Assembly (NCBI RefSeq): GCF_003865135.1
Contig: NZ_BHZC01000001.1
Location: 9,300,001-9,364,000, forward strand
Length of the DNA stretch: 64,000 nt
DNA from: Streptomyces chrestomyceticus JCM 4735
GTDB taxonomy: Bacteria; Actinomycetota; Actinomycetes; Streptomycetales; Streptomycetaceae
Direction: 5' to 3'
Positions within the stretch are counted from its first letter, which is position 1. Each line of letters opens with the position of its first letter. The position numbers and the translations under genes were made by a program. Positions 52,379 through 64,000 of the stretch are shown here, piece after piece. The notes under the pieces were generated by a model, which saw only the letters and a program-made list of their open reading frames with translations, made no database searches and had not been told where the DNA came from.

Positions 52379-53950
52379 TCAGCTCTCCGCGGCCGGCGGT
52401 TCGACGCTCATCCGGTGCCGGAACACGTTGCGCGGGTCCCAGCGTCCCTTCACCCTGCGCAGACGCGGATAGTTGTCCTTGTAGTAGAGAGCCGGCCAGG
52501 GGATGCCGGACCGGTTGAACTCCGGGTCGGTCATGTCGGCGTCCGCGTAGTTGATGTAGCAGCCGTCGGTGGCGGAGTCCGGTACGGGCACGCCGCCGGT
52601 CTCCGCGAACAGGTCCTGGAAGATCTCCCGCGTCCAGCCGATGTTCGACGCGTCGTCCGCCGGGTTCACCCACCAGTTCTCGATCCGCATCTTGATGACC
52701 GAGTCGCGCTGCGCGGAGGCGGTGGCGTCCGGGGCCACCGCGTTGATCTGCCCGCCGAAGGGCATCAGCATCACGATCGCGCCGGGGCTGTGCACGTCGG
52801 GACGGTTCAGATGCCGGTACATCGTGGCGGCCTGGTCGGTGGAGTAGTTGGTGCGCAGGTACGCGGACTTGGTGGCGCCGCGGACCGAGGGGATCGGCTG
52901 GTTGCCGATGATGGTGACCAGGTGCCGGTTGGCCTGCAGCCAGGTCAGTTCCTGGACGGCTTCGGTGACGGTGGGATCGCCTTGGACGGAAGTGCCCTCG
53001 ACCAGTGCGGTGAGGAAGCCGCGCAGCCGGTCCCGCGCACCGGGCCGCTCCGCGTCGATCTGGCTGACCAGTGCCACCGGGCCGCCGGCGCGGTGGTTGA
53101 GCACCAGGACACTGGAGACTTCCGCGCCCGGCGAGCCCGGCGCGCTGTTCTGCTCGCTCCAGGCACCGTAGTTCAGGAGCAGCCGGCGGAAGTCCGCCTC
53201 CGGCAGCCGGTCCCAGGGGACGGCCGTCTGGCCGAACAGGACCTTGGCGGGCGGGGCGACCAGCAGTTGCGACGGGTCGGTACCGGTACGGCCGGGCGTA
53301 CGGAACCAGTAACGCGTCACCAGCCCGAAGTTGCCGCCCCCACCACCGGTGTGGGCCCACCACAGATCATGGTTCGGATCGTCCGGGTCCCGGCTCGCCA
53401 CCACGCTGTACGCCTTGCCTTGGGCGTCGACGCACACCACCTCGACGGCCTCCAGGTGGTCCACCGTCAGCCCGAGGGTGCGCGACAGCATGCCGTACCC
53501 ACCACCGCAGACATGCCCGCCGACGGCGACCGAATAGCAGATGCCGCCCGGAATGACGACGCCCCAGCGCCGGTAGAGCTGCTCGTAGACGTTGAACAGC
53601 AGCGCGCCGCTCTCCACGGCGAATGCCTGACGCGCGTGGTCGAACTCGATGCGCGACATCCGCGTCATGTCGAGCACGACTTCCACGTCCGGGTTGCACA
53701 CGAAGTCCTCGACGCAGTGCCCTCCGCTGCGCACCGCGATGCGCTTGCCCTCGCGCACGGCCTCCTGGACGGCGTGCACCGCGTCGGCCGTGGAGGTGAT
53801 CAGCCTGATGCGTTCCGGGCTGCCGATGAACCGCTGGTTGGTGCCGGAGATCAGGTCCACGTACCGGGGGTCGCCCGGCTTGACCACCGTGCTGTCGCCG
53901 GTGTGCCGCGGCCCGGCGCTCTCGTCCGTACGGCTTGCTGTGTCGCTCAA
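52379..53950 (-). CDS. BBE-type FAD-linked oxidase (probable bicovalent FAD)
   Basis: About 523 aa. FAD_binding_4 domain with RSGGHC (His for 8-alpha-histidyl linkage, near residue 73) and GGICYSVAVGGHVCGGG, where the Cys of GIC aligns with the 6-S-cysteinyl site of berberine-bridge-type enzymes. C-terminal BBE segment includes NYPRLRRVKGRWDPRNVF. Predicted to oxidise an alcohol or ring-close a polyketide. TTG 53950 overlaps the P450 stop as TTGA and has GGAG 7 nt upstream, so I chose it; an in-frame GTG at 53995 exists. Last gene of the PKS operon. In tirandamycin the comparable TamL follows a P450. Confidence 0.82.
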   Translation of the reverse strand: MSDTASRTDESAGPRHTGDSTVVKPGDPRYVDLISGTNQRFIGSPERIRLITSTADAVHAVQEAVREGKRIAVRSGGHCVEDFVCNPDVEVVLDMTRMSRIEFDHARQAFAVESGALLFNVYEQLYRRWGVVIPGGICYSVAVGGHVCGGGYGMLSRTLGLTVDHLEAVEVVCVDAQGKAYSVVASRDPDDPNHDLWWAHTGGGGGNFGLVTRYWFRTPGRTGTDPSQLLVAPPAKVLFGQTAVPWDRLPEADFRRLLLNYGAWSEQNSAPGSPGAEVSSVLVLNHRAGGPVALVSQIDAERPGARDRLRGFLTALVEGTSVQGDPTVTEAVQELTWLQANRHLVTIIGNQPIPSVRGATKSAYLRTNYSTDQAATMYRHLNRPDVHSPGAIVMLMPFGGQINAVAPDATASAQRDSVIKMRIENWWVNPADDASNIGWTREIFQDLFAETGGVPVPDSATDGCYINYADADMTDPEFNRSGIPWPALYYKDNYPRLRRVKGRWDPRNVFRHRMSVEPPAAES

Positions 53951-55227
53951 CGCTCTGCTCCAGTTCGGTTCCGGTGTCCACGCGGCAGCGCGCACGGCAG
54001 GCGCGTGATGCCGTGGACGAAATTGCTGTGCAGGTAGGAGGCGTCTCCCACCTCGAAATCCGGCGCCCGGCGCAGCAGTTCACCGAAGAGTTCGGTCAGT
54101 TGCGTACGCGCCACGACGGCGCCGAGACAGTGGTGCGGCCCGCCGCCACCGAAACTCACGTGCGGGTTGGGTGAGCGCCGGACGTCGAAGGCGAGGGGGT
54201 CGGTGAACACCCGCTCGTCCCGGTTGCCCGACAGGTAGAACAGGACGACCTTGTCCCCTTCGGCGATGCGCGCGCCGCCCAGCTCCACGTCCCGCGTGGC
54301 GGTGCGCCGGAACGTCAGTACCGGGGTGGACCAGCGGACGAACTCCTCGACCGCAGTCTTCGCCAGCCCCGGGAAGTCCGCGCGGAGCAGCTCCCGTTGC
54401 CGGGGGTGGGCGGTGAGCGCCAGCGCCGTATGGCTGATGGTGTTGCGCGTCGTGTCGAAGCCCGCGGTGACCAGGAGGTTGAAGAAGGCGCCGATCTCCT
54501 GGTCGGTCAGCCTGGCACCGTCGATCTCCGTCTGCACCAGACTGGTCATCAGGTCGTCGGCCGGCCGGCGGCGGCGGGCCCGGGCCAGGTCGGTGCCGAT
54601 GCCGGTGACGAACTCGACGGCCTCGGCGACCACACGCATCGGATCGCGGCCCCGGTGCACGGACTCCTCGTGGACGGACAGCGGGACGTCGGCCGCCGTG
54701 GCCAGCTCGTCGTGGAGCGACGCCGGTACCCCCATCATCTCGGCGATGGTCCACACCGGCAGGCGGCGGGACACCTGAGCCACGAAGTCGCAGTCACCGG
54801 CGGCGAGAAGGCCGTCCACGATCTGCCGGGCCTGGGCGGCGATCTGCTCCCTGATGGCCGCCAGGCGCCGGGGCGTGAAGGCGGCGACCACCAGCCGACG
54901 CAACTGAGCGTGACGCGGGTCGTCCATGGCGATGAAGGACTGGGTCGCCTGGAGGATCTCCGGCGGGAAGTCGTCGAGCAGCATGCCGCGACCGGAACAG
55001 AAGGCCGCGGGGGCGCGGCTCACTTCGAGGATGTCCGCGTGCCGGACGACCGCCCAGAACCCGTCCCCCTCCTTGGCCGACAGCACACCGGCCTCGGGGA
55101 CGAGTGGGTGCCAGGAGGGCGGTCGTTGCCGCAGTTCGTGGAAGACCTCTTCCTGTTCGGCGGCCCGGGCGGCCCAGAAGGCGCCGGTGAACGGCGTGTC
55201 GGTCGTGGTGGACGGCGTGCCGGTCAT
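53947..55227 (-). CDS. Cytochrome P450
   Basis: 426 aa bacterial class I P450. I-helix AGFDTTRNTIS (acid-alcohol pair, A-G-x-D-T-T), E-x-x-R in EEFVR, and heme ligand loop FGGGGPHHCLG with the axial Cys. It needs ferredoxin partners encoded elsewhere. ATG 55227 overlaps the PKS stop (ATGA), and its own stop overlaps the flavoenzyme start, so it is a PKS tailoring enzyme. Likely hydroxylates or epoxidises the released polyketide. Confidence 0.93.
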   Translation of the reverse strand: MTGTPSTTTDTPFTGAFWAARAAEQEEVFHELRQRPPSWHPLVPEAGVLSAKEGDGFWAVVRHADILEVSRAPAAFCSGRGMLLDDFPPEILQATQSFIAMDDPRHAQLRRLVVAAFTPRRLAAIREQIAAQARQIVDGLLAAGDCDFVAQVSRRLPVWTIAEMMGVPASLHDELATAADVPLSVHEESVHRGRDPMRVVAEAVEFVTGIGTDLARARRRRPADDLMTSLVQTEIDGARLTDQEIGAFFNLLVTAGFDTTRNTISHTALALTAHPRQRELLRADFPGLAKTAVEEFVRWSTPVLTFRRTATRDVELGGARIAEGDKVVLFYLSGNRDERVFTDPLAFDVRRSPNPHVSFGGGGPHHCLGAVVARTQLTELFGELLRRAPDFEVGDASYLHSNFVHGITRLPCALPRGHRNRTGAER

Positions 55228-57832
55228 GAGGCGCTCACCGGGCCGGGGGCCGCAGCGGCGGCGTGCTGGTTGTCGTGATGGTCGCGGTCGTCGTGGCCCT
55301 CGGGGGCGTCAGGGCCCTCGCGGTCGTCGCGGCCGAGCCAGTAGCTGCGGCGCTGGAAGGCGTACGTGGGCAGGGAGACCGCCCGGCCGCCGATGCCGTC
55401 GTACGCCGCCCGCCAGTCCGGGGACGCGCCGTACGCGAACGCCATCGCCAGCCCCGGCAGCAGCGGGTCGCCCGCGTCCCCGCAGCGGGCGCCGGGAATC
55501 ACGACCGCTGCCCCCGGCCGGTCCGGAACCTCGGCCGACGCGCCTGCCTCCGTACCACCAGACAGCCCGATCTCCTTGCCACCAGGCACCCCGAACCCCG
55601 TACCACCAGGCGCCCCGAACCAGATCACGAGCGGGCCGTCCCACTGCGCGAACGCCTTCTCCAGCGCTTCGGAGCCCGCCGGGGCGGACCGCCAGTGCCC
55701 GGCCGGCACCGTACCGAGGACGAGTTCGGTGGCCTGCCCGGCGGAGTACCAGGAAGCGGCGTCCGTCTCCGCGACGGCCGGTGCCGCAGCGCCGGGATCG
55801 CCGCCGCTGCCGCGCAGCGCGGCCATCCGCGCGCCGTCCTCCGGCCGTACCGCCCCCACGGCACAGGCCGCGGCGATCTCGCCGAGCCCGTCACCGACGA
55901 CGGCGGCCGGGCGCACGCCGCAGGACCGCCACAGGTTGGCGAGGGCCGCCATCGCGGCGTACGCCGTCACCTGGGCGTCGACCTCGGTGTCCGCCGCGTC
56001 GGCGAGCGACGCCTCCGCAGCCGTACGGCAGCGCTCGTACAGGGCGGAGAAGCCGGGCGACCGGTCGCGCAGGGTGGCCACCAGCTCTGCCCAGGCGTCC
56101 CGGTCGGCTGCTCCGCCGTACTCCGGGAAAGCGAAGACGATCTGCCGACGGCCGCTGGTGCCGCTCCGGACGACCTCCGCTGCGGCCCGTCCGTCCGCCA
56201 CCGCGCGCAGCCCCGCCGTCAACGCGTCCCGGTCGCCGCCGAGCAGCGCGGCGCGGTGTGCGAAGGACGCCCTGGTCAGCGCCAGTGACCAGCCGATGTC
56301 CCGTACGGACCGGCCGGGCCGCGCCGCCAGATCGGCCAGCAGCCGCCGCGCCTGGTCACGCAGGGCATCGGGCGTACGGCCCGAGAGCACCCACGGCACC
56401 GCACGGTCGCCAGGCTCCGCAGCGGGCGTCGTACCGGTCGGTTCCGGTGCCTGTTCCAGGATCGTGTGGACGTTGGTGCCGCTGACGCCGAAGGCCGACA
56501 CCGCCGCCCGGCGCGGCTGCCCGGTCTCCGGCCACGGCGCCGCCCGCGCCACCAGACGGAGGGCGCCGGGGGACCGTTCCACCGTCTCGGCCGGCCGGTC
56601 CGCGTACCGGGACGGCGGCAGCGTGCCGTGGCGCAGCGCCAGTACCACCTTCATCAGCCCGGCCATCCCCGCCGCTGCCTGGGGATGCCCGAGGTGGGAC
56701 TTGACCGAGCCCAGCCACAGCGGCCGGTCGCGCTCCGCCCCGTACGCGGCGAGCAGCGCGTTGGCCTCGATGGCGTCGCCGAGCGGCGTACCCGTACCGT
56801 GCCCCTCGACCAGGTCGATCTGTGTCGGCGACAGCCGGGCGTCGGCCAGTGCCTTGCGGATCATCCGCTGCTGCGACGGGCCGTTGGGCGCGGTCAGACC
56901 ATTGCTCGCACCGTCGTGGTTGACGGCGCTGCCGCGGACGACGGCCAGGATGCGGCGGCCGTTGCGTACCGCGTCCGAGAGCCGTTCCAGCAGGACGACC
57001 CCCACACCGTCCGCCCACCCGGCGCCGTCGGCCGCCGCGGAGAACGACTTGCAGCGGCCGTCCGGCGCCATCGCGTCCTGCCTGCTGTACTCCAGGAAGA
57101 TCTCCGCGTCCGCCATGACCGTGGCGGCGCCGACGAGCGCCAGCGAACAGTCCCGGTTGCGCAGCGACTGCCGGCCAGGTGCAGGGCGACGAGCCCCGAG
57201 GCGCAGGCCGCGTCCAGGGTCGTACTCGGCCCTTCGAAGCCGAAGGTGTAGGAGAGCCGGCCGGCGGCCACGCTCGTGATCGAGCCGGTCATCCGGTGGC
57301 CGATGCCGTCTTCGGGAAAGGCGTCGACCGTGTCCCCGTACGGCTGCCGCGCCATGCCGAGGAACACGCCGGTGTCGCTGCCGCGCAGGGTGCGCGGGTC
57401 GATCCGGGCGTCCTCCACCGCCTCCCAGCCGGTCTCCAGCAGCAGCCGCTGCTGCGGGTCCATCATGGTCGCCTCGGCGTCGTCGATGCCGAAGAACTCC
57501 GCGTCGAACAGGTCCGCGTCGTGCAGGAACCCGCCGGTACGGACATGGGTACGGCCCGGTGTGCCGGGCGTGGGGTCGTACAGCCCCGCCACGTCCCAGC
57601 CACGGTTGTCCGGGAACGCGGTGATGCCGTCGGCGTCGCCGGTCAGCAACCGCCACAGGTCGTCGGGGGAGGAGACGCCCCCGGGCCAGCGGCAGCCCAT
57701 GCCGATGACGGCGACGGCGTCCCGGGTGTCCTCCTCCAGTTCCCGCACCCGGGCGCGGGCCGCCTGGAGGTCGCCCGTCACCCGCTTGAGATAGTCCCGG
57801 AGCCGTTCTTCGTTGCTGTGCACGGTGTCCAC
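55224..57832 (-). CDS. Terminal modular PKS: docking - KS - degenerate AT; no ACP; one frameshift
   Basis: About 869 codons. An N-terminal coiled docking helix (NEERLRDYLKRVTGDLQAAR), then a KS with Cys in AACASG (near residue 205), EGHGTGT and KSHLGH, all catalytic. The AT that follows has lost its site: GHSQGE reads GDGLGE, so Ser and His are gone, and no substrate motif is found. It ends with the post-AT linker LPTYAFQRRSYWL and a His/Asp tail. No KR, ACP or TE follows. GTG 57832 starts it. The frame breaks at about 57171; adding one G (C on the plus strand) restores LAGQSLRNRDC. The KS likely takes the chain for a non-elongating step such as transfer or cyclisation. Confidence 0.88.
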
Positions 57833-57851
57833 CCCGCGTTCCGTTCCGTCG

Positions 57852-60800
57852 TCAGATGGTCGAGTCGAGTCCGTCGATGAGGCTGAACAGCTCCTCGTCG
57901 GTTGCCGTCCGTACGCGGTCGCGGTCCGCCGCCGCGCCGTCCGCCGCCCGGCCCGTCAGCCGGTCCGCCATCTCCCGCAGGCGCGCCACGACACCGGCGC
58001 GCACGTCCTCGTCGTGCGTGGCCGCCTCGCCCACCAGCGCCTCGACGCGGTCGAGCTCGGCGAAGACGGCGGCCGAGGGCGCCTTCTCGGGCGGCGCCAG
58101 CAGCGTCCGCAGGTGCACGGCCAGCGCCGCGGCGTTCGGCTGGTCGAAGAGCAGCCCCGCGGGCAGCCGCAGGTCCGTCGCGGCGCCGATCCGGTTGCGC
58201 AGCTCGACGGCGAGCAGCGAGTCGAGCCCCAGATCGCGGAAGGCCCGGTCCGGATCGATGTCGGCAGCAGAGGCGTGACCGAGCGCGGCGGCCACCTGGC
58301 GCCGCACCAACTCGGTCAGCACCTCGTCCGCTTCGTCCGCCGGGAGCCCGGTCAGCCGCTCCCGCAGGCGCTCCGCGTCCGAAGCGCCGCCGCCGGGCCG
58401 TCCGTCCTGCGGGTCTGTACGGCCGCCGTCGCGGATACGGGTACGGGCCAGCGCGGCCAGCAGCGGCGGCAGGCCCCCGTACTGCTCCCGGTCCGCCAGT
58501 TCTCCGGCAACGAGGCCCAGCGGTACGAGTACCGACGGCCCGCCGTCCGCCGCACCGAGCAGGTCGGCGGCCCGGTCGTCGGACAGGGGCGACGTGCCGT
58601 GCCGTCCGCCGTCCGCGTCGCGCTCCCAGGCGATCACCTGGCCCGGCAGCCCCAGGGCGGCCCGGTGCTGGACGAGAGCGGTCACGAAGGCGGTGCCGCT
58701 CGCCTGGGCCACTTCGCCGATCCTGGGCAGCAGGCCCGCCGTTGGGGAGGTCACGAGGAAGAAGGCCGGCGCGAGGCCGAGAGTCGCTTCGTGCAGCCAC
58801 CACACCGGTGCGGCCACCTGGAGCAGGGCGGCGTCGAGCCCGTCCGGCGCAAGGGAGCCGAGTACGCCGTCGTCCGTGGCCGGTACGCCGTGCAGGACAC
58901 CGGCCAGCGGCCGCGACAGCTCGGCCAGGATGGCGGTGAGTTGCGGTGGGTCGGTGCTGTCCCAGGGGACGGCGTGGACCTCGCACGGGAAGGCGGAGTC
59001 GGTCATGGCCTCGGTGATCTTTGTGGCTTCGCCGTCCGGGCCGGTGAGCACCGTGAAATGACGTACGCCACGGGCCACCAGATGCCGCACGGCCGAGGGT
59101 CGGGCCGGCCGGTCACCAGGACGGTGCCCGCCGGGTCCGGAGCCGGCCCCGCGGCGGACGCCGGGGCCACCGCCGACAGTTGGGGTACGAGCAACTGCCC
59201 ATCGCGTACGGCGGCTTCGGGCTCGCCACTCGCGAGCACCGCAGCGACCGCATCGGTGAGCGCGTCACGGTCCTCGACGTCCACCAGCACGATACGGCCG
59301 GGATTCTCGGCCTGCGCCGCACGCACCGCTCCCCATACCGCCGCGTCCCCGAAGCCGTCCGTACGCTCATCCCGCACGGCGACCGCACCCGACGTGGCGA
59401 CGACCAGCGGTCCGTCAGCCCAGCGCGCGTCACCCAGCCACTGCTGCATCACGGTCACCGCGTGTGTCACACCGGTACGGGCGCGGTCGAGGGCGGACCC
59501 GGCCTCGTCGGCGTCTTCGTCGGCGTCCGGGAGGAGCCAGAGGGCAGCACGGCTGTGGCGGCGTCGGGGTGCGGTTCTCCGTCTTCGGTGGCGGCGTACG
59601 GTCCGCTCAGCACCACCAGGTCGCCCGGCGAGAGGTTGCGTCCGGGCCGGTCGACGGCCGGGGCATGGTCTCCCGCCGGTTCCCACCGGATGGTGAACAG
59701 CTCGTCCCGTACATCTGAGCTGCCGACGGGTGGTGCGGCGTCCAGCCAGTGGTGTTGGTGTTGGAAGGGGTAGGTGGGGAGGTTGGTGGTCGGTTGGTTG
59801 GTGTGGGTGGGCCAGGTGATGGTGTGGCCGTGGGTGTGGAGGTGGGCGGCTGTGGTGTGGAGGTGGTGGGTGTCGGGGTGGTTGCGGTGGAGGGTTCCGG
59901 TGGTGTGGATGCGGGTGTTTTCGTGGGTGGTGGCGGTTTCTTCGATGGCGGGGGTGAGGACGGGGTGGGGCTGGTTTCGATGTAGGTGTGGTGGCCTGCT
60001 TGGAGGAGGTGGGTGATGGCGGTGTGGAACTGTACGGGTTCGCGGAGGTTGCGGAACCAGTAGTCGGGGGTGAGTTCCGCACCCTCGACGAAGCGGCCGA
60101 GGAGCGTGGAGAACATGGGAACGCCGGTGTCGCGGGGGGTGATGCCGTCGAGTTCGGAGCGCAGGCGGTCCCGGATCTGTTCGATCTGGGGGAGTGGGAG
60201 GCGTAGTCGACCGGGAGGAGGCGGGTGCGGGCGTTGTGGGTTTCGGTGGCGCGGGTGAGGGCTTGCTGGATCTGGTCGGCGGGTCCGGAGATGACGGTTG
60301 TGGTGGGGCTGTTGACGGCGGCGATGGTGGTGTCGAGCGGCAGGAGTTCCTGCACGGTGTGCGGCGTAAGGTTGATGGAAGCCATGGCGCCGTGGCCGGT
60401 GAGGGGGAGGAGAGCTCGGGCGCGGAGAGCGCTGATGCGGGCGGCGTCGGGGAGAGTGAGGGCGCCGGCGATGTGGGCGGCGGCGATCTCGCCCTGGGAG
60501 TGGCCGGTGACGGCGGTGGGGTGGATGCCCAGGTGCTGCCAGGTACGGGCGAGCGCGACGAGGACCGCGAAGAGGGCGGGCTGGACCACGTCGACGCGGT
60601 CGAGTGCGGGGGCGTCCGGGGCACCCCGTAGGACATCGGTCAGCGACCAGTCGACCCAGGGAGCGAGGGCGTCCTCGCAGGCGGTGATGGCGTGCGCGTA
60701 GGTGGCGTTGGTCTCCAGCAGTTCGGCCGTCATACCGGGGTACTGGCTGCCTTGACCTGGGAAGACGAAGACCGGTCCGGCTCCGGTGGGCCGGGCGGTG

Positions 60801-62479
60801 CCCCGGATCACTGACGGGTCGTCCTGCCCGGTGGCCAGCGCGCTGAGAGCGTTGTGGAGCTGGTCCGGTGCGGTGGCGGCGGTCAGGACGGCGCGGTGGG
60901 GGAAGGTGGTGGTGCGGGTGGTCGTCAGGGCGTGGGAGATGGCCTGTGGGGAGTCTTCGGGGTGCTCGGTGACGTGGGTCAGCAGACGTCGGGCCTGAGC
61001 GGCCAGAGCCGGTTCCGACTTGGCCGACAGCACCCAGGCGACGTCCCAAGGGCTGCCCCAGGCAGCGTCCCGACCTTCGTCGCCGGCCGGTTCCGCCGCG
61101 TACGTCCCGCGGGGCGCTTCGAGGATGAGGTGGGCGTTCGTACCGCTGACGCCGAAGGAGGAGATGGCGGCCCGGCGCGGGCCCTCGGCCTCTTCCCAGT
61201 CCCTGGCTTCGGTCAGCAGACGTACGGGTCCGGCGGACCAGTCGACGTGCGGGGACGGCTCGTCGACGTGCAGGGTACGGGGCAGTTCTCCGTGCTGGAG
61301 TGCCATGACCATCTTCAGCACGCCGGCGGCTCCGGCGGCGGCCTGGGTGTGTCCGATGTTGGATTTCACCGAGCCCAGCCACAGCGGCCGTTCGCGTTCC
61401 CGTCCGTACGTCGCCAGCAGCGCGTTCGCCTCGATGGGGTCGCCCAGGTTCGTTCCCGTGCCGTGCGCCTCGACGACGTCGACGTCGGCGGGGGAGGACC
61501 CGGCGTCCCGCAACGCGTCCCAGATCACACGCTGTTGGGCGGGCCCGCTAGGGCGGTGAGGCCGTTGGAGGCGCCGTCCTGGTTGACGGCGGAGCCACGG
61601 ATGACGGCCAGGACGCGGTGCCCGTTGCGCTCGGCGTCCGACAGCCGTTCCACGACAAGGATGCCGACGCCCTCGCCCCAGCCCACGCCGTCCGCCGCAG
61701 CGCCGAATGCCTTGCAACGCCCGTCGGGGCCAGTCCGCGTTGGCGGCTGAACTCGATGAAGGTCATGGGGTCGACATGACGGTGGCGCCGCCGGCCAGCG
61801 CGAGGTCGCACTCACCCAGTCGCAGGGACCGTACAGCCAGGTGCAGGGCGACCAGCGACGACGAGCACGCCGTGTCGACCGTCAGCGCTGGCCCCTCCAG
61901 CCCCAGCGTGTACGCGATCCGCCCCGACGCCACACTCCCCGCGCCGCCCGCGCCGAGCAGCCCTTCGATCTCTTCCGGCGTGGGGAAGAGCCGGGTGACG
62001 TGGTCCTGGTACATCAGCCCGGTGAAGACGCCGGTGCGGCTGCCGCGCAGCGACTCCGGGTCCAGCCCGGCACGTTCCACGGCCTCCCACGACACTTCCA
62101 ACAACAGGCGCTGCTGCGGGTCCATCGCCAGTGCCTCCCTCGGGCCGATGCCGAAGAAGTCCGCGTCGAACAGCCCAGCGTCGTGCAGGAACCCGCCCTC
62201 CCTGGCGTAGGACCTGCCGCGCCGGTCCGGGTCCGGGTCGAACAGCCCGGCGAGGTCCCAGCCGCGGTTCGTCGGGAACCCGGACACGGCGTCCCGCCCG
62301 TCCCGTACGAGCTGCCACAGTTCCTCCGGCGTGGTCACGCCGCCGGGATAGCGGCAGCCCATGCCGACGACGGCGACCGGCTCGTGCCGCGCGGTCTCCG
62401 CCTCGACCAGCCGCTGCCGGGTGCTGTGCAGTTCTGCCGTGACCTTCTTGAGGTACCGAAGGGTCTTGTCGTCGGTCAT
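57852..62479 (-). CDS. Modular PKS: docking - KS - AT - degenerate KR - ACP; several frame breaks
   Basis: About 1542 codons read across seven single-base breaks (near 61768, 61728, 61555, 60196, 59978, 59550, 59100). ATG 62479 follows GGAGGAA; N-terminal docking helix ([18 protein letters not shown]). KS has TACSSS, EAHGTGT, KSNIGH. AT has GHSQGE and YASH (methylmalonyl type). The KR shows only the structural half plus a damaged catalytic half: TGGTGxLG reads TGRPDPSA, and the Ser/Tyr motif (SS...GNY) is missing, so it is inactive. ACP has LGLDSL. C-terminal docking ends [15 protein letters not shown]. It adds one methylmalonyl unit, leaving a beta-ketone. Confidence 0.87.
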
Positions 62480-62510
62480 GGGACCAGTTCCTCCGCGGTT
62501 CTGCGCTCGG

Positions 62511-64000
<1,490 letters not shown>

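Noticed and set aside
59749-60710. Gly/Val-rich rightward frames in the AT region
   Set aside because: Mirror image of a His/Pro/Thr-rich AT linker on the other strand; no independent evidence of coding.

Overview
The window is high-GC actinobacterial DNA and almost certainly comes from Streptomyces. It has dense, mostly divergent or convergent genes, GTG and TTG starts, RR-type and lipobox signal peptides, a LAETG sortase substrate, many TetR/MarR/MerR/LysR/ECF regulators, a GH18 chitinase with typical chitinase-promoter repeats, and modular NRPS/PKS genes. No rRNA, tRNA, CRISPR array, IS element or phage gene was recognised.

Layout. 0-13 kb: secreted beta-propeller protein; divergent acetoacetate decarboxylase / 3-hydroxyacyl-CoA dehydrogenase pair with a TetR regulator and two operator-like palindromes; small lipoproteins (DUF4333, META, DUF4232) with a decayed MFS-transporter remnant; cupin, tandem GNAT, RR-signal metallophosphoesterase, DJ-1/PfpI protein. 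13-18 kb: MarR regulator plus DHA2 efflux pump; erythromycin-esterase-like gene (frameshifted) divergent from a TioE-like double-MerR regulator. 18-25 kb: FAD monooxygenase, LAETG cell-wall protein, ECF41/SigJ-type sigma factor divergent from a CxxC carboxymuconolactone-decarboxylase-like protein with matching sigma promoters on both strands, two STAS proteins, SDR/LysR pair. 25-34.6 kb: alpha/beta hydrolase plus TetR (frameshifted), epimerase plus DHA2 pump facing a TetR regulator across a double operator, type-B carboxylesterase, PIG-V-like mannosyltransferase, ECF sigma factor coupled to a membrane partner.

34.9-49.1 kb is a biosynthetic cluster around a 0.9-kb bidirectional control region. 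Leftward: TenA-like protein, FAD oxidoreductase, HisF-like barrel, quinone-oxidoreductase-like enzyme and an A-PCP-reductase NRPS, partly linked by 4-nt overlaps. Rightward: a two-repeat hemopexin-like protein, class III aminotransferase, a Cy-A-PCP NRPS (one frameshift) and a type II thioesterase. The logic suggests reductive release of an aldehyde (perhaps transaminated to an amine) combined with a Cys-like heterocycle. The product is unknown, and the HisF-like and TenA-like members are unusual.

49-52 kb holds housekeeping-type genes (chitinase, NmrA-like, MerR) that separate this cluster from a second one. 52.4-64 kb, all leftward and continuing past the window: end of a PKS (KR-ACP), a PKS module (KS-AT with YASH motif, dead KR, ACP), a terminal PKS subunit of KS plus dead AT with no ACP, then a P450 and a BBE-type flavoenzyme with overlapping starts and stops. 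This PKS stretch carries about 14 single-base frame breaks, nearly all looking like lost G or C bases, so assembly error is the leading explanation. The domain reading joins frames across these breaks.
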